Assembly: GCA_023664685.1 (NCBI GenBank)
Contig: JAMPFC010000009.1
Span: 1 to 50,239 of the forward strand
DNA from: Roseburia sp.
GTDB taxonomy: Bacteria > Bacillota > Clostridia > Lachnospirales > Lachnospiraceae
Reading direction: 5' to 3'
Length of the DNA: 50,239 bases
Below, in pieces: positions 18,552 through 25,366 of this stretch; within the stretch, counting starts at the first letter, position 1; each line of letters starts with the position of its first letter. A program made the translations under genes and the position numbers. The notes under the pieces were generated by a model, which was given only the letters and a program-made list of their open reading frames with translations, had not been told where the DNA came from and did no database searches.

Positions 18552-18567
18552 AGACATGAAAAAAGTG
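18552..18567 (+). repeat. left 16-bp direct repeat, candidate left edge of the ICE
   Basis: AGACATGAAAAAAGTG, identical to 49044-49059. Upstream GTTGAAA is also shared with small gaps. No gene of the conjugative element lies to its left. Confidence 0.5.
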
Positions 18568-18582
18568 GGTAAGTTTTATAAT

Positions 18583-18680
18583 GAAGTTGTGAAAAGCAAA
18601 TAGTCCTTTGCAACTTCTCAATTAATTATTAAAAAAAGAAGTTATGAAGAGTTTAAATGACTTTTCATAACTTCTTTTTT
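18583..18680 (+). terminator. two consecutive hairpins, the second terminator-like
   Basis: Hairpin one pairs GAAGTTG (18583-18589) with CAACTTC (18611-18617). Hairpin two pairs GAAGTTATGAA (18638-18648) with TTCATAACTTC (18664-18674), flanked by an A-run and followed by TTTTTT, so it could terminate in both directions. It probably insulates the element from flanking transcription. The rest of the gap between 18194 and 18742 holds only the palindromes and the direct repeat. Confidence 0.6.
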
Positions 18681-18742
18681 ATTTGCAAAGTATATTTTGA
18701 AAGAAGAGTAAAAGGATTTGGTTCGAGAGAGAGGTTGATGGA

Positions 18743-18859
18743 ATGGATTTACTTAATGGAATCATAGAGCTTTGGAATACGGAAGAAATCCGTGCTTTTG
18801 CCATATTGGTGTATATCGCCGGCACTGTGAATGTTATCAGATATATATTTAAGAGGTAA
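18743..18859 (+). CDS. 38-residue hypothetical protein
   Basis: Short reading frame starting MDLLNGIIELWNTEEIRAF, with a moderately hydrophobic centre (AFAILVYIAGTVNVI) and a basic end. GAGAGAGG precedes the start. It could be a small membrane protein at the left edge of the element, or a chance frame. I do not recognise it. Confidence 0.35.
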   Translation: MDLLNGIIELWNTEEIRAFAILVYIAGTVNVIRYIFKR

Positions 18860-18911
18860 TACGGTAACTGTTTGTTCCAATCTTTTGTAGATTGATAACA
18901 TAAATACCTTC

Positions 18912-18965
18912 ATCCCACTACGACATCGGTTGTGATAAAAGGGACTTCAAATGTCCCGGTGGGAT
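18912..18965 (+). promoter_or_regulatory. structured leader before the HTH gene
   Basis: ATCCCAC (18912-18918) pairs with GTGGGAT (18959-18965), closing an internal GGGAC/GTCCC hairpin (18941-18945 with 18953-18957). TTTATTTT follows. The arrangement sits 30 bp before the next gene and could act as an attenuator. Confidence 0.45.
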
Positions 18966-18994
18966 TTATTTTAAATAGAAAGGTGGTGTTAAGA

Positions 18995-19201
18995 ATGGCA
19001 AAAAGGACGAAAACTCCATATCATCATACGACGTTCAAAGACCGTGTGCTGATAGAAAAACTGATTCAAGACAATATACCGACTTCCGGAATTGCTCTCA
19101 TTATTGGCAAGCACAAAAACTCAATATCTATGGAGATTGCTTATAGTGGTGCAGATCGGAAGTCGTATTCTGCCTTAAACGCACAACTCCGTATTACATA
19201 A
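18995..19201 (+). CDS. IS30-like stand-alone HTH protein
   Basis: Small protein of 68 residues from ATG 18995, behind AAAGGTGG. It consists almost only of a helix-turn-helix like that at the N-terminus of IS30-family transposases: FKDRVLIEKLI, then IALIIGKHKNSISMEI. The same pattern opens the full-length transposase at the other end of the element (YEDRLIFEKML, IAKRLHIHKNTVTNEI). No catalytic domain follows; the next gene begins 15 bp later. It may be a regulator derived from a transposase DNA-binding domain, or a remnant. Its place at the start of the element's gene string favours a regulatory role, but that is inference. Confidence 0.6.
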   Translation: MAKRTKTPYHHTTFKDRVLIEKLIQDNIPTSGIALIIGKHKNSISMEIAYSGADRKSYSALNAQLRIT

Positions 19202-19216
19202 GAAAGGAATGATGAA

Positions 19217-19789
19217 ATGTACAAATTATGTTTTGTAGAAGCACTGATTCCTTTAAAAAATTTTTATGCAATCCGGCAGAATTGTGTAATTGAAGGGGAA
19301 TTATGTGCTACGGGAAATAAAAAGTATGTCATTAAAAAAGGCATTCCGCATCATGTTGCACCATATTCACATTTGGAAAATGCAGAAAAGGTATTGGAGA
19401 CAAAAGAAAATATGATTCGTTATCAGCATGTAGATAATTCTTATTACATTAAAGAATGGTTTATTCTGAATGATAAAGATAATAATACTGTGGCGATAAC
19501 GGAAAATTATAGGTTGATTTCTGAAAAAGGCAATTACAAACCAGAAGAAGTCCGTGCGATGAAACAGTTGTTAGAACATATGGGGTTTTATCAGCGGTTG
19601 TCTACGATTATTGCTTATGAGAAATACGGATATCTTGTTCTGGGTATGAATGAAAAGACGTTCAAGTCAGAGATTCAATATGAAGATGAGCGTCAGGTAG
19701 TGACATGTAATGTGGATTCACTTGAAATCAAAGGAACACCAAAAACTTTAAAAAATGAAAAAAGGAAGGAGACAATCAATAATGAATAA
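19217..19789 (+). CDS. hypothetical protein upstream of ssb
   Basis: Protein of 190 residues that I do not recognise. It has mixed alpha/beta character, no signal peptide, no membrane segment and no clear motif. AAGAAAGGAATG precedes the start. Its end overlaps the ssb start by 8 bp, so the two are translationally linked. Position suggests an accessory of the replication/SSB block of the mobile element. Confidence 0.6.
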   Translation: MYKLCFVEALIPLKNFYAIRQNCVIEGELCATGNKKYVIKKGIPHHVAPYSHLENAEKVLETKENMIRYQHVDNSYYIKEWFILNDKDNNTVAITENYRLISEKGNYKPEEVRAMKQLLEHMGFYQRLSTIIAYEKYGYLVLGMNEKTFKSEIQYEDERQVVTCNVDSLEIKGTPKTLKNEKRKETINNE

Positions 19790-20198
19790 AGTGATTTTAT
19801 TGGGAAATTTAACACGTGATCCGGAGGTTCGTTACACGCAGGGCGAAAACTCTATGGCAATAGCGAATTTCACATTAGCAGTAAATCGTAGGTATTTCAG
19901 GCAGGGGGATGCTGATTGTGACTTTTTTAACTGTACTGCTTTTGGAAAGCAGGCAGAATTTGTTGAAAAATATTTTAATCAGGGTTCACGGATGCTGCTT
20001 ACCGGACGCATCCAGAATAATAATTATACGAATAAGAAAGGGGAGAAGGTTTATAGTGTTCAGATCATGGCGGAAGATGTTGAATTTGGTTCGACAAAAG
20101 GGAGTTCTACCCCTAGTGACAAAAATGTTAATAGGGGTATCGAGGATGATTTTACCAATATCCCAGATGATACCCTTCCCGAACTTCCGTTTAATTAA
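19782..20198 (+). CDS. ssb: single-stranded DNA-binding protein
   Basis: Element-encoded SSB of 138 residues. The OB-fold begins MNKVILLGNLTRDPEVRYT and continues with IANFTLAVNRRYF, FFNCTAFGKQAEFVEKYF and LLTGRIQNNNYTNKKGEKVYS. The tail is shorter than in chromosomal SSBs and ends DDTLPELPFN, a variant of the acidic DDDIPF tip that recruits partners. It probably protects the transferred single strand after conjugation and serves plasmid-like replication. The start ATG 19782 follows AAGGAGG. Confidence 0.95.
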   Translation: MNKVILLGNLTRDPEVRYTQGENSMAIANFTLAVNRRYFRQGDADCDFFNCTAFGKQAEFVEKYFNQGSRMLLTGRIQNNNYTNKKGEKVYSVQIMAEDVEFGSTKGSSTPSDKNVNRGIEDDFTNIPDDTLPELPFN

Positions 20199-20216
20199 AG
20201 GAGAAGAGGTCATTGT

Positions 20217-20861
20217 ATGGGATACATAACCACGGATGAAGTCCGGGAGTATTTAGCAAACCCGAACTATATGGAACAACTTCAAAGACAATCGTTAGAG
20301 GTACGCAAGCAGATTGCGGAACTAGATGCACAACATGGCGGGATCGTGGCAGAAATCATTACTACCTCACAAGTGGGAATCTCCTATGATGATAATGAGG
20401 GAGCTTCTTCAGGAGGGAAAAAAAGGGACTTGTCCGATGTTCTGGATGTCACAAAGAAAATGATAGAGGAGCATCGAAAGGAGTATTATTGGAAATATCA
20501 GACGATACTCCGGCAGATTGAAACATGCCACCGGCTGTCGCTTGTGTATGATACTCTGGATGCAGTCACGAGAGAAGTACTAAACCGGTTGTACAAGAAA
20601 AATGAGACATGGGAGTGCATTGAATATGAGCTGCAACTGTCGCATCGGAAAGTACTAAACATACGGAGAAAGGCAATCGAAGATATCCGCTATCGGTACA
20701 ATTCCAGAATGACAAATCTGCAATTAGCGAAACAGTGTGACCGGGCAGTTTTCACGCCATCCCGAAAATTGCCAAAGGTTCAAAAAGAAATGACAAATAT
20801 CGAGGGACAGTTATCTCTGGCTGATACGCTCGAAAGAAAGGAAAAGGGTACAACTAAATGA
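20217..20861 (+). CDS. sigma-70 region 4-like regulator
   Basis: Helical protein of 214 residues. The centre (about 105-165) resembles sigma region 4/ArpU-type regulators: a spacing helix, then VTREVLNRLYKKNETWECIEYELQLSHRKVLNIRRKAIEDI in overlapping helices, which is a helix-turn-helix. The N-terminal part is coiled-coil-like (residues 18-50 and 70-100). Such proteins in phages and mobile elements activate late or transfer genes. The start follows GGAGAAGAGG. The last four bases overlap the parM start, implying coupled expression. Confidence 0.65.
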   Translation: MGYITTDEVREYLANPNYMEQLQRQSLEVRKQIAELDAQHGGIVAEIITTSQVGISYDDNEGASSGGKKRDLSDVLDVTKKMIEEHRKEYYWKYQTILRQIETCHRLSLVYDTLDAVTREVLNRLYKKNETWECIEYELQLSHRKVLNIRRKAIEDIRYRYNSRMTNLQLAKQCDRAVFTPSRKLPKVQKEMTNIEGQLSLADTLERKEKGTTK

Positions 20862-21769
20862 AAAAAGTAGGAGAAAACATAATTATCGGCATCGATCATG
20901 GCTATGGGTACATCAAAACTGCAAGTGAAAACATTATCAAAAGCGGGGTAGAGGAAATTCCAATGCGTCCGCCATTTGACGAAGACATATTTGAGGTTGG
21001 AAATCGTGTCTTTGTTGCTGGGCAGAACAGATCGGAACACATGGCAGATAAGACAGTAAATGAGGATTATTACTACTTAACATTGGTAGGGATTGCAATG
21101 GAACTGAAGGTAAATCGGATGAAGAATGCAAAGAATGTGATTCTTGCGGTTGGTTTACCGTATTCGTTCTTTTCGGCACAAAAGGAATCATTCCGTGCTT
21201 ATCTCATGAAAAAAAAGAGCCTGAATTTTTCTTATGAGGGCGAAAAGTACCATGTGGAGCTGAAAGATGTAAAGGTGTATCCGCAGGGGCTTCCAGTACT
21301 GGCAATGATTATGAACCAGTACCGGGATAAGACGGTATCAATCGCTGACATTGGCTCCCGGACGATAGATGTAATCACTTACCGCAGAGGAAAACCGTTT
21401 TATGATATGTGCTTTTCCATTGACAAGAAGGGAACTCTTGACTGGATAGATGGGATTGAAAAATACTATCTGTCAAAGTATCAGGAAAAAATCGAGGAAG
21501 AGGATATTCAATGCATTTTTCAGAACCAGAAGACGAGCGTTTCCAAGAACCAGACGCAGTATGTAAAGGACTTGATTAAATACTACGTGAAGGATGTTAT
21601 GAAACTGTTGGAAAGCAAAATTCCAAATACGCTTGTTTTATGCGGTGGCGGTGCTACGGTGGCAGCAAATTATTACAATACCGGAAATAAAAGCATCATA
21701 GTCAAAGAAGACATTTTCTGTAATGCGAAAGGATATGAGCTTTTGGCTTACAATAGCATGAAGAAATAA
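20858..21769 (+). CDS. parM: ParM/StbA-type actin-like segregation ATPase
   Basis: Actin-fold protein of 303 residues. Visible nucleotide-binding signatures are the phosphate-1 loop IGIDHGYGYIKTA near residue 9, phosphate-2 SIADIGSRTIDVITYRRG near residue 160 and the adenosine motif LVLCGGGATVAANYY near residue 265. ParM polymers push plasmid copies apart when bound to ParR on a centromere. A ParR-like small protein lies two genes downstream, and a repeat array that could be the centromere begins 5 bp after the stop. This partition type in an integrated element implies an extrachromosomal, replicating stage. Confidence 0.85.
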   Translation: MKKVGENIIIGIDHGYGYIKTASENIIKSGVEEIPMRPPFDEDIFEVGNRVFVAGQNRSEHMADKTVNEDYYYLTLVGIAMELKVNRMKNAKNVILAVGLPYSFFSAQKESFRAYLMKKKSLNFSYEGEKYHVELKDVKVYPQGLPVLAMIMNQYRDKTVSIADIGSRTIDVITYRRGKPFYDMCFSIDKKGTLDWIDGIEKYYLSKYQEKIEEEDIQCIFQNQKTSVSKNQTQYVKDLIKYYVKDVMKLLESKIPNTLVLCGGGATVAANYYNTGNKSIIVKEDIFCNAKGYELLAYNSMKK

Positions 21770-21773
21770 AAAA

Positions 21774-21889
21774 TACGGAATATATACGGAAAAGTAGTTA
21801 AATTCCGTAAAAATTCCGTAAAAAAGTTTCTCGGATATTCCGTAAAGAATACGGAATATGACAATAAATACCGTAACATTTACGGAAAA
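21774..21889. repeat. TTACGGAA repeat array 1 (origin or centromere candidate)
   Basis: Eight copies of TACGGAA or its reverse complement TTCCGTA (some with one change) lie near 21774, 21785, 21803, 21814, 21839, 21848, 21868 and 21881, in both orientations, directly before the rep gene. This fits iterons for the replication protein, or a parC-type centromere. The same motif forms a larger array at 41182-41488. Confidence 0.8.
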
Positions 21890-21907
21890 GAAACGGAGAA
21901 GAAGGGC

Positions 21908-22981
21908 ATGGACTATTTAACAACTGGAAATATCATTGTTGATGAGGTTTCCAAAATCAATTTCAGCGGGGATATTACGCCCCGGATATGGCGGAAAACA
22001 ATCACGAAAGAAAATGGAAAGCCTTATGCACTGGCAAGGGACATTTTATCTGATTTTGTGTACTGGTACCGTGCCATTGAAGAGCCGGACGAAAAGACGG
22101 GAGAAATCCGTCTGAAAAAGAAATTTCGTGATGATCTGCTTTATAAATCTTATGAGCAGTTATGTGAAGAGTTCGGGGAAAGCAAACGTGTCATTCGTGA
22201 CGTGCTGAAACGTCTGGAGGATATTGGAGTAATCAAACGCCATTTCCGTACGGTTACTGCAAAGAGCGGGATGAAGATGAATAATGTCATGTACATAGAG
22301 GTGGTTCCATCGGTACTGTATGAGCTGACTTATCCGGAAAAATCGGCTGACATCGTGGATTTTCCGCAGGAGAAAAGTGGAGAAACAACGGAAAATAGGG
22401 ATTCGTTACCACCTATTGACGAAAATGTCAATAGGGTAGTCACGAAAATGTTACCACGTAATCCAGAGAATACTACAGAGATAATTAATAATTATAATAC
22501 ATCCCATCCATCTATCCGCAGGGATACAAAACCACAAGGAGAACTCCGGATGGATGGGACAAGAAATGCAGATAAGGGCTGCATTGCCAGAAGCGGCGAG
22601 CCTTACTCTCTGGAGAAGATCAAGGAATGGTATGACTATGATTCCTTGTGCCTGATGAAGCCGGAGTTTCGTCAGGATATTGACTGCGTTATCAATCTTC
22701 TTTACGACACGCTGAATACAACCCGCAGGACAATCCGGGTGTTGGGAGAGGAAAAGCCGAAAGACGTAGTAATCTCACGACTGCTGAAACTGGATTCTAT
22801 GGATTTGTTTTATGCAATCGAGCAGTATCAGAACCAGACAACGAGAATAAGGCATCAGCAGTCGTATCTTCTGACTGTTCTGTATCAGGCAAAAGGGCAG
22901 TCGCATCTGGATATCGGCAATCAGGTAAAGTATCATGCAGCAAAGCGGAAAGGAGAGCAGGAATATCATGGAGAAGAGTAA
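21908..22981 (+). CDS. replication initiation-type protein with DUF6017 C-terminus
   Basis: Protein of 357 residues. The N-terminal third contains a winged-helix-like segment (YEQLCEEFGESKRVIRDVLKRLEDIGVIKRHF, in overlapping helices) as in replication initiators. The C-terminal part (about 230-335) matches DUF6017, usually fused to RepA-type initiators in Tn1549-like elements: KIKEWYDYDSL, then DVVISRLLKLDSMDLFYAIEQYQ and YLLTVLYQAKG. The middle is a poorly conserved linker. A repeat array sits immediately upstream, as expected for an initiator with iterons. The gene overlaps the ParR-like gene by 14 bp. Replication function is inferred from family and context. Confidence 0.72.
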   Translation: MDYLTTGNIIVDEVSKINFSGDITPRIWRKTITKENGKPYALARDILSDFVYWYRAIEEPDEKTGEIRLKKKFRDDLLYKSYEQLCEEFGESKRVIRDVLKRLEDIGVIKRHFRTVTAKSGMKMNNVMYIEVVPSVLYELTYPEKSADIVDFPQEKSGETTENRDSLPPIDENVNRVVTKMLPRNPENTTEIINNYNTSHPSIRRDTKPQGELRMDGTRNADKGCIARSGEPYSLEKIKEWYDYDSLCLMKPEFRQDIDCVINLLYDTLNTTRRTIRVLGEEKPKDVVISRLLKLDSMDLFYAIEQYQNQTTRIRHQQSYLLTVLYQAKGQSHLDIGNQVKYHAAKRKGEQEYHGEE

Positions 22982-23354
22982 AAAGGAACAAGACCGGAAA
23001 AGACTGGAAATATGTCTGAATCTGAAAAATAAGGAGGACAAAGAGGTGTGGGATATTCTCCGGAAAAAGAAAAATATCAACGCATATTTCCGTCAGGCGG
23101 TTTTGTATCAGGCAAAAGGACAGCGTCTGGATTTGCAGACTGCACAAGATATCCGGGAAACGATCGAGCGAAGCATAAAGGAAGTGCTTTCGTCCGGTTC
23201 TGCTCCGGTAGTGCCAGAGAAAAAAGAATTTTTCCCAGAGCCGATGCAGGGAGAAGAACCGACTGCGGATGATGGGGCATCGGAGGACGCAGTGCAGGAA
23301 ACGGATGAGGACATCCTTGATTTAAGAGGGTTTGAAGATTTTTTGGGAGAATAA
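22968..23354 (+). CDS. ParR-like small DNA-binding protein
   Basis: Protein of 128 residues from ATG 22968, with AAAGGAG upstream, overlapping the rep gene. The N-terminus is basic and looks like a ribbon-helix-helix (RLEICLNLKNKEDKEVWDIL, then INAYFRQAVLYQAKGQ). The C-terminus is acidic and disordered, ending LDLRGFEDFLGE. A short basic DNA-binding domain with an acidic tail is the layout of ParR adaptors, whose C-terminus contacts ParM. It shares YQAKGQ with the end of the Rep protein. The call depends mainly on parM being present. Confidence 0.6.
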   Translation: MEKSKKEQDRKRLEICLNLKNKEDKEVWDILRKKKNINAYFRQAVLYQAKGQRLDLQTAQDIRETIERSIKEVLSSGSAPVVPEKKEFFPEPMQGEEPTADDGASEDAVQETDEDILDLRGFEDFLGE

Positions 23355-23381
23355 AGAAAAATATAGACCAGATAAGTGATT

Positions 23382-23478
23382 ACTTGATTCTGTAAAAAAA
23401 ATCAAGTTTGTATTGACAAAGAAAATAAAATCTGATACAATGTAATTACAAAGAAAATTTGAAATATAGAACTTGATT
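23382..23478 (+). promoter_or_regulatory. promoter with three ACTTGATT operator half-sites
   Basis: A perfect -35 TTGACA (23413-23418) and -10 TACAAT (23436-23441) are 17 bp apart. ACTTGATT occurs at 23382-23389, inverted at 23400-23407, and again at 23471-23478. The layout suggests autorepression by the RHH protein encoded next. Confidence 0.75.
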
Positions 23479-23495
23479 AAGAGGGGGTGTCAATA

Positions 23496-23702
23496 GTGGG
23501 AATAAAGAAAGGAACGAAGCTGACTTCTAATCCCAAGGATATTTTATATCAAATAAGAGTAGATAAGGAAACCGATGGTAAAGTGAAAGCAATTTGTGAA
23601 AAAGAGGGAATCTCTAAGTCGGAAGTTATTCGACAAGGGATAAAACTCAAGTATAAAAGTTTAAACCTACCAGAAAGAAAAAGCGGACCTAAATGCACCT
23701 AA
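23496..23702 (+). CDS. ribbon-helix-helix regulator
   Basis: CopG-type DNA-binding protein of 68 residues. The beta strand ILYQIRVDKE is followed by two helices, TDGKVKAICEKEG and SKSEVIRQGIKL, typical of RHH repressors and antitoxins. I prefer GTG 23496; an in-frame GTG at 23487 is possible. Its strong promoter carries three copies of an 8-bp motif, suggesting autoregulation. No toxin partner is adjacent, so a copy-number or transfer repressor is more likely than an antitoxin. Confidence 0.7.
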   Translation: MGIKKGTKLTSNPKDILYQIRVDKETDGKVKAICEKEGISKSEVIRQGIKLKYKSLNLPERKSGPKCT

Positions 23703-23712
23703 TTGCACCTAA
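23694..23712 (+). repeat. tandem TGCACCTAA pair
   Basis: TGCACCTAA occurs at 23694-23702, where it includes the stop codon of the RHH gene, and again at 23704-23712. Meaning unknown. Confidence 0.35.
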
Positions 23713-23719
23713 GATGTCG

Positions 23720-23791
23720 TTGCAATGCAAGAATTGATGTAGTAAAATATAATTGTTGAGGAATGCAAAGAAATGGAGTGAGTTCTTTGCA
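23720..23791 (+). promoter_or_regulatory. promoter and 5' hairpin of the transglutaminase-like gene
   Basis: TTGCAA (23720-23725) and TAAAAT (23743-23748) are 17 bp apart. Just after the expected start, TGCAAAGAA (23764-23772) pairs perfectly with TTCTTTGCA (23783-23791), about 20 bp before the start codon. Confidence 0.55.
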
Positions 23792-23811
23792 AAGTGAGAG
23801 GGGGATTCGCT

Positions 23812-25149
23812 ATGAGGCAGATCGTAAGTAGAATTATGATACTTGTTATGATAGTGTGTACTTTGAGTAATGTCATAGAAAATACACCGTATGCATCAGC
23901 TAAATCTAGGGCAAAAATATATAAAGTAACATTTGTTAAAAATCAGTTGAAGACATACTCTTATAAGAACGCAAAGAAGATTAAGATTGCGGTAAGTAAG
24001 AAAGGTATTGTATCTGCAAAAAGAGGTGGATTTGCTTATGAAAACTTGCAGATACGAGGAAAGAAAGTGGGAAAAACAACTATAACGGTAAAAGCAACGC
24101 TGAATAATGGGAAAAAACAAACCTATAAATACAATGTTACAGTAAAAAATAAGAAAATGGAGCAAACAAAACCGCAGAGGGAAAAGGATTCTGAAGTGAC
24201 ACAGATGCCTCAAGTTACTAAGAGACCACAGTCGACAAGAAAGCCAAAAACCACTTTTGTTCCAACGACAACGACAATACCAGTGCAACCAACAGAAACA
24301 TCAATGACAACTTCGCAACCAGAATCGTACCAACCAGAGTATACATATAAGGTTGAGATTTTGAATAATCAGGAAACATTATATAGTACTGCGGGACAAT
24401 TGATTATTTTACATGTTATAACTGAAAATCCAAGTCAAAGTAATTTTAAAGTAAGAGGAGTGAATCAGAATGACGATTGGAAATCAAATGATTTTGTGAA
24501 CCTTAATAGTGCTTTTGCAGATGTGCGTTGGACAGATAAAAGTTATAGTACCAATTCAAATGTTTCTGATGGATATCTTGTAATAGGGTATTTTGAAACA
24601 GAGGGGAAAAAGGAAATTGAAATATGTGAAAGTCCAGATGAGAAATACAGTCCTTCTAAAAGCTTTTATTCAACGGGAACCAAATTGACGCTAGAGATAG
24701 AAAGTTATGCTGATGGTGAAGAATGCTATATTCAGGAGATGTTGAATGAGGCATGCCCTGAAAAGGATATGGATGATTATGATAAAATAAAAAAGATATG
24801 TAATTATATAGCAAACGATCTTAATTATTATTCCAATTTAGGAACCACGGGTATTTATGCAAAAGTGTTGCTAAGGGAATATGCACCACCATATTTTATC
24901 AGCAAGCGGATTGAATGCGGGATGGCAGCATCTTTGGTAAATAGGATTTGCCAGAGATTAGGTATTGAATCATATACAAAAATTATTAATGTAGGAAAGT
25001 TTTATTCAGAGAATCAAGGTTGGGCATTTGCCGGATTTAATCATCGTGTTAATATAGTAAAGATTGATAATAAAGAGTATGTGTTTGACGCAACTCCGAA
25101 TGCTTCAGATAGCACTATTACAGAAGATGAAATAAATTTCATAATATAA
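23812..25149 (+). CDS. secreted transglutaminase-like protein
   Basis: Exported protein of 445 residues from ATG 23812, behind GAGAGGGGG. A signal peptide (residues 1 to about 30) is followed by a beta-rich Ig-like/Big-type domain to about 115 (KTTITVKATLNNGKKQTYKYNVTV). A Thr/Pro/Gln-rich linker spans about 120-175. The C-terminus is a transglutaminase-like cysteine domain with a visible triad: Cys369 in IECGMAASLVN, His411 in GFNHRVNI and Asp426 in YVFDATPN. Such domains hydrolyse or crosslink peptide bonds. There is no sortase signal or membrane anchor. It has its own promoter and terminator, is AT-rich, and is probably cargo acting at the cell surface. Confidence 0.8.
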   Translation: MRQIVSRIMILVMIVCTLSNVIENTPYASAKSRAKIYKVTFVKNQLKTYSYKNAKKIKIAVSKKGIVSAKRGGFAYENLQIRGKKVGKTTITVKATLNNGKKQTYKYNVTVKNKKMEQTKPQREKDSEVTQMPQVTKRPQSTRKPKTTFVPTTTTIPVQPTETSMTTSQPESYQPEYTYKVEILNNQETLYSTAGQLIILHVITENPSQSNFKVRGVNQNDDWKSNDFVNLNSAFADVRWTDKSYSTNSNVSDGYLVIGYFETEGKKEIEICESPDEKYSPSKSFYSTGTKLTLEIESYADGEECYIQEMLNEACPEKDMDDYDKIKKICNYIANDLNYYSNLGTTGIYAKVLLREYAPPYFISKRIECGMAASLVNRICQRLGIESYTKIINVGKFYSENQGWAFAGFNHRVNIVKIDNKEYVFDATPNASDSTITEDEINFII

Positions 25150-25175
25150 AAATGTAGTATTTTACTAAAAACAAG

Positions 25176-25208
25176 ACCTTTCAACGATAAGATGTTGGGA
25201 GGTTTTTT
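25176..25208 (+). terminator. terminator of the transglutaminase-like gene
   Basis: ACCTTTCAAC (25176-25185) pairs with GTTGGGAGGT (25194-25203) using G-U pairs, followed by TTTTTT. Confidence 0.75.
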
Positions 25209-25245
25209 TATGCCATAAAATAGTAAAAGCGAGGAGGAACAAGAT

Positions 25246-25296
25246 ATGCAAGTTGTACGCTCTCCCCCTATGGGAGTGTCTGTAAAGGCAGGCTGA
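25246..25296 (+). CDS. 16-residue leader peptide
   Basis: Reads MQVVRSPPMGVSVKAG and stops. GGAGG lies eight bases before the ATG, a stronger site than most genes here have. CTCCC-CCTAT-GGGAG can fold within the coding region. A rho-independent terminator follows 21 bp after the stop and directly precedes the adhesin gene. The arrangement suggests translation-dependent attenuation rather than a functional peptide. Confidence 0.55.
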   Translation: MQVVRSPPMGVSVKAG

Positions 25297-25317
25297 AAAT
25301 AAGGAAACGGAAAACCA

Positions 25318-25348
25318 GACGTAAAGGAAAATACCTTGCGTCTTTTTT
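25318..25348 (+). terminator. attenuator-type terminator before the adhesin gene
   Basis: GACGTAAAGG (25318-25327) pairs with CCTTGCGTC (25334-25342) with one bulged A, followed by TTTTTT. It ends 18 bp before the adhesin start, so transcripts from upstream must read through it. Confidence 0.75.
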
Positions 25349-25366
25349 GATGAAAGGAAAAGAAAA

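Noticed and set aside
21774-21889. CRISPR array
   Set aside because: The repeats are only 7-8 bp, irregularly spaced and in both orientations; no cas genes are present.
23496-23702. Toxin-antitoxin pair around the RHH gene
   Set aside because: The downstream gene is a secreted transglutaminase-like protein and the upstream one is ParR-like; no toxin-sized partner is present.
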